From Actinostola sp. cb2023 (taxonomy: Eukaryota > Cnidaria > Anthozoa > Actiniaria > Actinostolidae): a DNA stretch of 64,000 nucleotides. The position numbers were made by a program, and so were the translations under genes. The notes beneath the pieces are model-generated. The model was given only the letters and a program-made list of their open reading frames with translations. It ran no database searches and was not told the DNA's origin. Shown piece after piece: positions 41,201 to 52,200 of the stretch (the stretch's first letter is position 1; the number at the start of each line of letters is the position of its first letter). Location: contig JAUJYZ010000932.1 in NCBI GenBank assembly GCA_033675265.1, positions 1 to 64,000 on the forward strand, given 5' to 3'.

Positions 41201-42830
41201 TACTTTTGAACATTCTCTTTCCACTTCATTATGGGAGAGTCATGTCGTTCAGCCATCTGTTTCAACTTTGTATTTACAGTCTTCTTTGATGTGCAAATCC
41301 CCAATTTGGACAGTCTCACAAATCCCTTAAAACAATTCAAGACATTAGACTAACATGCTAGTTTTATATGTCAATTCTAGTTATATAATAACCAAACCTT
41401 TCCCTATTTTTTCTTTTTCTTTCTTTCATTTCTTCTCTTTCTTTATCTTTCAGTTATTTATCCATCAATTCAGTAAGTGATTCTAATCTATCCATTCTTT
41501 TAATCTTTCCTATTTTTTCATTCATTAATAATTATTGCTTTCCTCCTTTCTTTTTTACACTTTCTTTTTTTTGCTTTGTTCATTTCTTATTTAAATTAGT
41601 AAACTCGCATTTTTGACCAAGTGTACCTTTTTATTGGTTCGACTAGCGTGAAGAAGAATACCAACTGTGTGTTGTACGGCATTCATTCTGTTGTTCCGGC
41701 ACTTCATGATAATTGAGCCAGCCATCAAAACATGAGGTTTCCACTCTTTCTTTCGCGAGTAAGATGATGGAACTGCAGCACTTTTCAGAAGATTGAAAAA
41801 AAGTGGACAATGCATCCGCCATTCCTTCAGTATCTTGGTGATCGAAAAGGATTTCAATTGCTTAGGTTGTACAGCCTTCATTAGCGTTGTTTTCGTCTTG
41901 CAGAGCTTGTCAATTTCACGTGATATTTTGAAACAGACCTGTCTGGTGATGGATTTCGCAAGCTTCTCGTTTGACATAGCTGCACTGGCAATAGATTTGT
42001 AGTTGACTTTCCGCATTAAACTTAGTCCAAGCTTCCTTAAAGTATTCGGAAGCTTTCTTCGCTGAACCTTTGATTTCCAGACTGATGTTAACTGTGAGTG
42101 GGAATATAAGTAATTATAAATTTATATATTTTTAGCGCCGCGTATCCAAAATAAAGTCAATGAATTGTTTTTAAATTACTACGGCAACTGTACATACATA
42201 CCTCTATCCCCTCTTCTCTTTCATTTGTGTTTGCCACTGAATTTCCTCTCTCTGTTATTTTCGGTGTTTGTGTACTTTTATCGACGAAGATCGTTGAATC
42301 GCGCGGGCTTGTAGATGTATAAATGTGGGGTGGGCCGCATGCATTCATTTCCGAGACGTCCACTAGTGGTAATTGATTCGTTGCAAGAGCCCTGTTTTGT
42401 GGTGTTATATAAACGTCTGTGTGCAGTTCTGTGAAGTTAATAGACCTCTGCGCTTTGGGCTGAATCGAGCTTAATGACTTTTTACGCATTGACACAGATG
42501 AGTCTGGGTTAGGTGGTGTATTCCTTCCTCGCTTAAATCGGACAGTTTGAATATCTGCAGCAACGTTTCTAATACGACCTTTAAAAAACTCAGTCAGTTC
42601 CATGTTTTCTTTCTTTGAACGGGAGTATCTTTGCAATTTTGCTTTACAAGAAGAGCATAGATAATCGGTTGCATCCCCTTCCACAGAATATTCAAGAATT
42701 GCTTCTAAAATTTAAAAAAATTCTTGACTACCAAATAGACGATATCGGTCCTTGGCGTTTTCCAATGTCCTCCCACACGTTCGACATAAAATTTCACTCA
42801 AGTATTTTACAGGGGTTACTTTTTCAGCAT
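38209..42830 (-). CDS. DUF6589-domain protein of the transposon (candidate transposase), multi-exon
   Basis: About seven exons. Exon 1 (from ATG about 42832) has LCRTCGRTLENAKDRYRLFG and, across a T-run at about 42712 where the frame slips, YLCSSCKAKLQRY: a ZAD-like four-cysteine domain. Then come 42684-42205 (Ser/Thr-rich linker), about 42080-41628, 41335-41161 and 40515-40053. Exon 6 (39809-39532) has LLFGGDQLTVERS and IIPKVEDFHCEMNVLQ, and exon 7 (39353-38209) has VGDHGSLYQLKTRL, GCEAFFSDVLDGYI and CRYPNCQRNFKRKKNRENH (C2H2-like). GDQ and EDFH are the conserved acidic blocks of DUF6589. They would fit an RNase H-type DDE core, but that is my inference. The T-run shift would inactivate this copy unless it is a sequence error. 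Confidence 0.75.
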
Positions 42831-43019
42831 TCATGATTTCAGGAGTGAATATCTTCCCTATGAATTTCCCGCTATGAAAAAAAGGTAAGCGGGCCGGGCG
42901 TTACGAATTCACGAGTGCGACAAAGCGGAAGTGATACGAAACATTATCGATTAATCGTGGTCATTGCTCCTATTCTCTGATTGGCTGCTTTGTTGGACAG
43001 CCGCCATATTGAATAATTT

Positions 43020-43123
43020 TAATTTTGACTTCCGGAACAAGTTCCAACAGACTTCGTTCCCAGGGGTATTTCTCTGGGAGCGAGTAACGAGCGACAGAAT
43101 ATACCCCTGGGTTCCCGAGGATG
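43020..43123 (-). repeat. right terminal inverted repeat (104 bp)
   Basis: Reverse complement of 35088-35191, with no difference that I could see. Confidence 0.9.
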
Positions 43124-43133
43124 ACTGACATAT
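43124..43133. repeat. target-site duplication ACTGACATAT (right)
   Basis: Pairs with 35078-35087. Confidence 0.85.
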
Positions 43134-46070
43134 ATATTCAAATTGAAACGTTCGTTTGGCCAGGCAACTAATAAGGGACAAACAAGAATAAGATTCGACA
43201 ACAGATAAGTACAACTCGTAGCATATTTATTACTATTCAAATACACACAACGTCTTTGTCCTAGTGCCCTTGGTCTGAGTAGACGATTTATTTTATTTTT
43301 TTACGACTTATTTTTGTTACGTTGGTTGTATACCATTTCTAGTTCTAAATTATTCAGAAACTCGTTTGTTTCTTTACGGCAGTGTACTATGGCAATATGT
43401 TTGTTTCATGGCACCGCCCTCATTCATTGTCCCTTTTACAATAGTATCGTTTATTGCGGCTTTATTGCATTCTTCTCCTTCAATCAATCAGTCCTTTATT
43501 TATTTTATTATTTTATTATTTTATTTTGCGAACTCGCAGTATTGATCAGTTTTCCTTATTGCCAACTTTTCTTTCATTAGGCTCTATTTCGTGTGTGTTT
43601 TTATTATGCCGCGCATATTCATAGTTTGCTAGTGTTTTGCATATATTAGCCATGCTCTTTACACCCCAATACTCATTTTATTTCCTACCATTGTTTTAGT
43701 GTCAGTTATTCCCTTGGTAGCCCGGTTTTAATGAATGCCACTCCCTCCTATTTGTTGGCCGGGAATTATCTTTGTTGGCCGTATATCATTTGCTGTGCTT
43801 TTTGTGAGCTCCCATTGTTTGTACGTCCTTGAACCGTGAATTTAAGTCCAGGTCCTTTATTTTATTTGTTTCCCTGATTATTTGTTATCTTGTCCGTTTA
43901 TTCATCTTCAGTCAACGTATATTGCACGAATCTGTTCCATACGCATACCCCAGTTTAGCATGTTATTGCCGATTAGTATTTTTGGAAAGTCAAGTTTAGC
44001 TTGCTGCACTTGTTGATTTTGTGTTTATTTTGACAAGAGTTCATAACTGTAATGTATTTAAATCGCTTCATTCTTTTGTCATTACTTGCATATTGCGTCC
44101 ATTGACCGAGGCCTGTCCCTACAAGCCCCCTATCCAGAAACCCTTCGTTATTACACCTGTTGTCATTGATATATTTACATTGTTTCCTGTTTTATTAATT
44201 GAATTGTCCATGCATACTCTTCTGAGTTAATTAGTTTCTCCGAGGGCTGAGAAGCCAGTGGTCTGAGAAGCCAGTGGTCTGAGAAGACGATCTATTTTCC
44301 CATACACGTTTTCATGATTGATTTTGTATGTTATGCAGTCAATTTCCCCCGAAGGATGAGCAGCCAGTACTAGACAGTGGTAGGAGAAGGACGTTATATT
44401 TGCTCAAATTTCTGTTTTAATGATTTAACTTGTCCATGCATACTTTCAGTTTTGAGTCCATTTTCCGGTCCTGCATGACTGGGCTCAGCAGCCATTGTTC
44501 TGCATAAGAAGACGAGATTTGTGGAAACTATTTATTGCCTCCTTTCTCACTCCCCGTCAATTCGTTTTTATATAATATTTGCAGGCTGAGCAGCTCTATT
44601 ATTCGTCGAAGCTTCTAGCTAGTTCCCCCTGTTATGTTGGTTGTCATACCATTTCTAGTTCTAGATTATTCAGAAATTCGTTTGTTTCTTTACGGCAGTG
44701 TACTATGGCAATATGTTTGTTTCATGGCACCGCCCTTGATCATTTATTGTCCCTTTTACAACAGTATCGTTGATTGCGGCTTTATTGCATTCTTTGCCTT
44801 CAATCAATCAGTCCTTTATTTATTTATTTATATTATTATTTATATTTATTTATATTTTTTCTATTATTTTTTCTATGATTTATTTATTTATTTATTTTTT
44901 GCGAACTCATTGTTCATCCCAATTGTATCTGCCCTTTGTATATGTTTTATTAGTTCCGTTTGCTTTAACCCAATTTAGTGGATCTCTCATCGACCGTTGG
45001 TCAGTTTTGTTTTGTTTTCAATATATTTCCATTGCCTATGGTAGCCTGAAAGGGTGTCTAATACCCTAGTCGGATTACTGACGCTCAGGCTGCCATCCCT
45101 TGGGTGGGTCCTTTTGCTTCATCATAACAATTATGAGGCTAATCCTTACATAAGGCTCTTTATCGTTTTCTTTTTGGCTCCCTTATTTATCATGACTACC
45201 CAAGGGATGGTAGCTGGGCGTGATACAGTGTTCTAATTATGTTATTCTTCAAAGTTTTGAGCGTCACTCTGTTACGTTAGTTGTATCATTCACGTTTCTA
45301 AATTATTCGGAAGCTCGTTGTTTTCTTTACGACAGTGTATTTAAAGTATAATGTTTGTCCTTGATAGCACAGACCACTTTCTTTGCTTTGTCCCTTTTAC
45401 AATAGTATTCTTGTCTTGATTGCATTATATTCCACCCTTTTCCTTAGCATATGATGTATTACTTGTTCATGCCCCTATTGTGATCCGCCCCTTGTATACT
45501 CCACAAACCAATATGGTTTTCGTAGAGAAGAGAATGTCGATATACGAAGCCCTGGCTATATTTGAACGCATGGCTGCATCCCCCGTACTCTGTCACTCTC
45601 TCGGATAAGTTGCACTCTCCCAAGAAGCAGCCTAAAGCTTATTTTTTAGCCATCCTTGCAGTCAAGGAGTTTGCGAAAGTGTTGAACATCTTGGTATAGG
45701 TTGGCATGTTGTACACACCTGCCTTTCCGCCCTAATCTCACTGCATTCTTGAGCTTGAGTGATGATTTATTTCATATTAAAGCTAAATCGTTCTACGTCG
45801 GCACCCGACGAGGTTTGGACTTATTAAGTACGAACTTGTCCGACCGGAGTTCCGTGAGTTATAGTTATAGGTGTACGCTATAGTAAGTGTTTGTTGAGTT
45901 TTGGCGCTCCTTTTGTTTGAGTTTTGGCGGCCCCTTAGAGGTGTGGTCTCCGGCATGGTTTGAGTATTGGCGGCTCCTTATAGAGGTGTGGTCTCGTAGT
46001 TCGAGTATTGGCGTACTAGTTGTCTTGGGAATGGAACTTGGTGTTTCACCGGTTCTTGTCGCGGTCGGAA
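43134..46070. repeat. region of degenerate long repeats, no recognised gene
   Basis: One block (gttggttgtataccatttct and the next 150 bases, through TTTACGGCAGTGTACTATGG) occurs at 43319-43470, again at 44636-44795 and in decayed form at 45273-45410. Spacing is about 1.3 and 0.64 kb, so it may be a decayed tandem array or the repeat part of an LTR or tyrosine-recombinase element. Short open frames (for example 45420-45608) match nothing I know. Confidence 0.55.
45885..46015. repeat. short tandem repeat (gagttttggcggctcctta type)
   Basis: Four imperfect units of about 35 bases share GAGTTTTGGCG or GAGTATTGGCG and AGAGGTGTGGTCTC. They lie just before the left edge of the Mutator-like element. 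Confidence 0.6.
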
Positions 46071-46119
46071 TTATCTCCATTCCTTACTACGAGCATGAAA
46101 GGGACTGCCGCGAATAGTA
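46071..46119. repeat. direct copy of the Mutator-like element's right-end sequence
   Basis: attatctccattccttacta and the following bases, to GAATAGTATGCT, are repeated at 60168-60222. See the palindrome at 46098-46137. Confidence 0.75.
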
Positions 46120-46137
46120 TGCTATTCGCACCAGTCC
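46098..46137. repeat. near-perfect palindrome at the left end of the Mutator-like element
   Basis: GGGACTG and GCGAATAG pair with CTATTCGC and CAGTCCC around TATG. The right half looks like the inward-facing terminal repeat (CTATTCGCACCAGTCCC); the left half equals the outer end found at 60205. It therefore looks like two element ends abutting with TATG between. Confidence 0.75.
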
Positions 46138-46146
46138 CTTGCAGAG

Positions 46147-46160
46147 TGAGTATATAAGGA
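46147..46160 (+). promoter_or_regulatory. TATA-type promoter of the Mutator-like gene
   Basis: GAGTATATAAGGAACG lies 120-130 bases before the ATG at 46277, inside the terminal region. A short GAGTCC-type tandem repeat (46181-46235) lies in the presumed leader. Confidence 0.5.
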
Positions 46161-46276
46161 ACGCGAGTAAATCTAATCCAGGAGTCAATTCCGAGTCCGA
46201 GTCAAGTCCGAGTCTGAGTCAGATATCCGAGTCACCGGTCAGCGGCAAGCACCGGCTCACTGCTTTCTTTGAAGTC

Positions 46277-49200
46277 ATGGCGAACAGTGAGACAAAAGGT
46301 CAGTACAAATCCATTTGCATCGGCATTCATCTGTTAAATTATTTATTATTTACACTTTTAACATGTCAACTATGCTGTAATGCTTGAAGATCCGTTTTGA
46401 GAAGTTTTATTTTCGTTTATAACGCCGTGATTCCTCTGTCTTTCATAAGATGTTCTCGTGTTCGACCTGACGTTCGACAGGTAAACAATCAGGCTTGTGA
46501 AGTGTAAAGCTGTACTGAGCCCGTGTTCTTTTCTTATTCATTCCAACTGTACCGAATGCAATTAACTTATTCTCTTAAAGTGCCTATGACATGAAATCAA
46601 TTTATGCAGTTTTGTGAAGCTTGATATATATACTAAAAGATCTGACAGGTTGAATTTCGAAAATTGTTATTGGCGAATTGTTATTAGCTTTGAAATACGC
46701 GCCTCTGAGGCTTAAAATTGTCCATATTCGCGCGCGGCCAAAATATCACGTGACTTCGATCTATGACGTCAAGTTGTGTTGTTGATGTTGTTGGCCGTAA
46801 GACAATATGGCGGACCGAAAAGAAAAACGTCGAAAAGGAGGACGATTCTGCGTAGCTGGTGCACCAAACAACATGAGCTGTCGAAACAATTCATATACTG
46901 AAGGAATGACTGTGCATCAGTTTCCTAAGGACCCCAATGTTCGTAAAAAGTGGGTGAAATTTGTGCAACGGCATAGAGTCGACTTTGCCGAACCCGTAAA
47001 CAAATACGCTGTCTTGTGCTCAGCTCACTTTGAACAAACTTGCTATGAAAGAAGGTATTCCAACGATGAAGGTCTCAAGATGAATCGAGTGCTAATAAGA
47101 GGTTCCATTCCCACTCGTGATACAGTAATACCAACTGGGATGGAGACGATTTCGAAGCGTTCAAAACGACGCGTAAGTGAAAATTTCTCGCTCTTATTCT
47201 TATGTCAAAGAATATAAACACAAGTTTAATTTGTCTTCCTCTTCTTCTTTTATTTCACAGCTTAAACGAGAAGCTCTAATTGCTACTTTTCAACATGACA
47301 ATGGCAAAAGGGCAAGACAAGAAGATCCAACATCAAACGAACCAACGAGTCACGATGAAGGGCCATCTCACGCTGTTCATGATCAACCAAGACCAAGTAC
47401 ACCGCTTTTGAGTCGTACAGCAAGCACAAAGCCACCGAGCAGTATGAGTGTTGATAATAAAAAAATTGCTTCCCTCAAGAAAAGTAATCGCCGTCTACGA
47501 AGAAAAGTAGTTGAACTAAAACAAATAAACAAAGAACTAAAATGTGTACGTACTAAGTTTAATTTAGAAAGTTAATTGTAACAATTTCCCAGTGCATATG
47601 AAAATATGATGCAAACTGATAAATTAATACACTGATGTGTCTTGGTTTCTTTAACAGAGAGTAGTTGAGACAGAGGGTGATACTTGTACTGAGGAAGAAG
47701 ACCTCAAAGCCACTACAATCGAAGATAATCCTTCTCCATTATCCATCAATGAAGAGTCTGAACAGGAGGGGTCTGAGGAGGGGTCCGAATATGGGTTAGA
47801 AAGTGTTTATGCTTCAATGGAGGAAACAACAGAAGACAGCAATGTTGATGATGAAGAAGAAGATTATTCCTCTCAAAGAAACGTCAGGTGAGTGTTTATG
47901 GTAGCAAGTAATACCACTGCAATAATGTAGAATAAATAATACAGTTCACATCACATCAGTGCCTCATACATATGGCCCACATTTTGCAATCTTAGGGCAG
48001 AAATAATAATATAATATTATGGTAGTATTGTCTGATAATTCTGTATTTTTTTCAGATTTGATCCTGAAACTCCAGTTTATGATGAACCAAAATTCATTGT
48101 CTTCTATCAAATGTTGCTTAGCCTATTTTCAACATTCTGCTTTAACTGTAAAAAAGATAAGCCTACTGTTTCCATGGTATCCAATGGAACAATGGTGACT
48201 GTGAAACAAACCTGCTCCAATTGTTTAGATGGTTTTTCATGGAGGTCGCAGCCATTGGTGAATGGGCGATACCCTGCAGCCAATCTGCTTTTAAGCTTTG
48301 CTGTGCTGTCAGCTGGGGCCTCAATAAGTAAAATTTTGCTCGTGTTTCGGCATATGGCCCTTTCTGTGTACTCTGCAAGAAATTTCTTCAGACATCAGAG
48401 GCACTTTTTGTTTCCCATTGTTCTCAGTCACTGGGAGTCATTTCAGAATGATTCCTTTTGTAAGTTAAAACACATGAAAGATGTCATATGGGCAGGAGAT
48501 GGCAGATTTGACTCCATGGGCCATTCTGCAAAGTATGGGGTGTATACGATGTTCTGTTCCACCCTGATGAAAGTTTGTCACTTTGAAGTAGTACAGGTTA
48601 GCATGTAATGTGTGTAGAATCCCTGGGGTAGAATCCAACCCATAGAGTGATTTTACTTATCCCTGAAACACAAACTTATAGTTTGTAGCTTGTTGTCTGG
48701 ATATATTACAATTACAACATATATGTGTCTACCAGAGTACACACACTAAGCACATGCAACATAAATAGCACTAAATGTATATACATGTAGTACTAATATG
48801 TTTATTATTAAATAGTGAAAATGATATTGTTCATTTAGTGCCAAACATTGCACGGTTTTAGTGTTTATACTCTACTATTATGCTACTAACTATTTAATGG
48901 GTAAAGAAAAATCACTCTAAATCCATGAAACATTATATTTTTATATGAAAACATTGTTGCAAGTGCATGTACATGTATGTGAAAAATATATTTTTTACAA
49001 ATGTCCCAAAATAGTATGCGTCTTCTTATACAGATAGCAAATATATCTATGTGAATGGATTTATTTCTTGAATAAGTTATTTTCAGGAAAGTGGAGGGAA
49101 GTAGGGTGTAAATACCAATAGAAAGTACATGTACAGTAATTAAAATGCATGTGTATTTATCATATATCAATAAGCATCCACTTGACGTCCAAATGATGAG

Positions 49201-52200
49201 ATCTGATTGGTTGTTGGGCTTATTCATGAAAAAAAACATGAGTTTGAGATATTATATTCCAACAGGCTAATGAAACTGGTGGTAGTCCACAAACCGAGCT
49301 TGAGGGTTGCAAAAGAAGCTTCCAGTTTTTGGCAGATATTGGTCTGGGTGTATCCATCTTTGTCTCTGATCGCCATCGCAGCATTGCAAAATGGATAAGA
49401 GAATGTTGTCCTGGTACAAAACATTTCTATGATATCTGGCACATTGCTAGATCTATTACTAAGGTGTTGCTAAAGGCTTCAAAAGAAAAAGGGTGTGAGG
49501 CAATTTCTCCCTGGATCAAGCCCATCAGAAACCATTTATACTGGTGTGCTACTTCCACCAAATCTGGGTTTGGAGCCCTTATTTCTGCAAAGTGGTTGTC
49601 GTTTCTGCGACATATGGCTAACAAGCACAGTAACCATCCAGACCCCCACTACACTGAATGTAACCATGGAGACATCGAACCAAGGAAGTGGATAAAAATA
49701 GGCAAGTTATATTATTTTGATTTTAAGTAGAGTAACCATACTAAAACTATTAAAGAGCATGAAACAATACTTTTTTTCAATTTTACTTGCTTTCTTACAT
49801 CTACATGTAATCACCAAACTAAATAAAGCTATAATGTTCAATAAAGCAATATTTATTGTTGAATTCGGTTTTCGCATGATAGATACGGTACATGTATAGT
49901 AAATTAAACCTCACCCTGAATAATTATTGCTTATAATATGCATGACTCATGTCAACCACTGACTGATTGGCTCTGAACACTATCCAAAGATTAGGAACTT
50001 ACTAACACACTTGATGGCATTATATAGTGGCTACACCTCTTCGAGGTCAGTAGCCACACAAAGTATAAATCATGCTTACTTTTTGGCACTAGCAGTAATA
50101 TGCTGGTTTAAAAAATGTACCTCTGGTCTGTTTACAGGAACTGCAGCATATGACAAAATAACCAGTCTGTTGTCAAAGAAATCTCTGATTGGTGACATTC
50201 AAAAATTATCACCAGAGGCACAAACAAGCTGTTTAGAGGGCTTCCACTCTGCACTCAACCACTGGCACCCAAAGATGATACATTTTTCATGGATGGGTAC
50301 AGTCTGCAGGTAAGCATTAATTTTCATATACATACATATATGTGTTTGAAGTTCAATTCACACAAAGGGACATTTCACAGGGACCCATCTCCCATCATAT
50401 TAATTACCTTACTTGGTGGACATGGTAGAGAGTGGTCGCAGTCTAAAATATTGAGGTACATGAACATGTATAACAATGATCATACAATACAATACAGTAC
50501 ATCTGCTTCTTTATCTACAGACACATTCTAGCCAGTTTGCATTTCAATGAAAATTTACATAGGAGAGCACAAACTGCTGCTGATGGCACACAGTATTACA
50601 AAGTAGTGTATCCAAAGTATAAACTTGGTGAGGAAGTTGTTCGAACTTTAACTGTCCCTCCTACATATGGTGAGTACAAATCATGAAGTCCAGCAGTTCA
50701 TTATTCCTCATACTAAAGCTAAGACTGACCAAATGATTGAGGTCACACATGGTGACTGGGAAAGGGGCTTCTATTGATGACAGATGGTTTGCCAGCTTAC
50801 TTTAACCAACAGTAAAATGGAAGGTGGTATTCTGAATGATTATAAAACAAAACATTGGAATAACAACATTATTCAGAACCACCTTGGTGAGACTGCACAA
50901 TTCATCATATCATACTCCACCTCAACCAATAATAATGTATAACATCCATAACACATTAAAACCTCTAAACCAAATTCTATATAAATTGTAAATATAATGG
51001 TGTGTGAAATAAAGAAAAACTGAAAAACTGGAAAACTATATCTACTTGTAGGTTATGTAGATGCATTGAAGAAGTTACTTTTTAGTCTTGGCAAAGTCGA
51101 AAGAGAGAAAATATATAACAGATACTGTTCAATGGTACCTGGAACACTTACAGAACAATATGAAAACAGATTGTCAAAAGAAGAGGCTGTGAAGGCTCAC
51201 AAGAAAAAGTTCAGCATGATAAACACACAGTTATTCCCTGCTGGTAATGTCAATTATTATTATTAAATGGCATCTTCAACCTTTTGTAAATGTAAAATTT
51301 ATATACAAGCTCTGCCACAGTTGTGATTTCTATTGTGTTTTCCTCATGAATTATTTATGAATATGATTGATAATATAATATATAATTATATATTATATTT
51401 ATAATTACACTCAATTACAGAAATGTTGTAGTATATACAATTTATTGACGTTGATTGAAGGGAAAAAAATATATATATATACAAATATCTAATGAGATGC
51501 AAAATGTTAGACATGCTAAAACACAACTGTTTTAAAAGCACAAAATTGCGATACTGATCTGAAATTGATGTTTCAGATATATTAGAAGAAAATAAGTGAT
51601 GTTTCACACTTTGCATCTCATTAGATATCTTGTATCTCATAAGATATTTGTATAAATGTATACTACATGTACAACGTTTCTGCAAGCGAGTGTATATATT
51701 ATAGTTATATAAATTATTGGAATTAGGATTTAATGGTATGGGTATAATCATACTTTATTATAATCATTTATGGCATGAAAAATGGCTATCATAATAAATT
51801 ATGCTGGGCTTTGGCTCTTTGTATTTTCAAGATATAAAAGAAAAAAATATAAACAAGGACTATTTCATTTATCTAGAGCAATAATATCAATAGGTACATG
51901 TACACTTTTATTTTACAGCTGAAGAGCAGGAAGATCTGCAGCAAGCTATTATAGCACAGTCAATTATAACACAGTCAAGCACAACAAGAAAATCAAGAGT
52001 CTGCACCAAGTGTAAAAAACCTATGCGTGGTCATTCAAAGAGCAACTGCAGCATATCTACTTGATATTCTAAATTTTGATATGCCTTATTTCCTGTTTAA
52101 GCCGCCTTATCTATTTCAAGGCCTTATAATTTATTATATTAAATGAAGAAACAACTTACTGCTGATTAATATTGACAAACAAGACAAGTTATATACACTG

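Larger units (their letters stand above)
35088..43123. mobile_element. 8.0 kb DNA transposon encoding RecQ-like helicase and DUF6589 protein
   Basis: 104-bp inverted ends (35088-35191 and 43020-43123, start CATCCTCGGGAACCCAGGGG) look identical, and a 10-bp duplication ACTGACATAT flanks them. The interior holds two convergent genes: a plus-strand RecQ-like helicase with one intron and a minus-strand, multi-exon DUF6589 gene with an N-terminal cysteine-rich domain. The near-identical ends suggest a young insertion. I know of no named superfamily with this pair, although DUF6589 proteins are abundant in coral and mushroom genomes. Each gene has an apparent frame lesion. Confidence 0.85.

Noticed and set aside
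44770..44978. Phe/Tyr/Leu-rich membrane-protein-like frame
   Set aside because: It arises from a TTTATTTATTTATA simple-sequence stretch and is not conserved in the repeat copy at 43.4 kb.
51386..51751. 121-codon minus-strand frame in a transposase intron
   Set aside because: Very AT-rich, made mainly of N, Y, I and K codons, inside an intron of the THAP transposase and without any motif.
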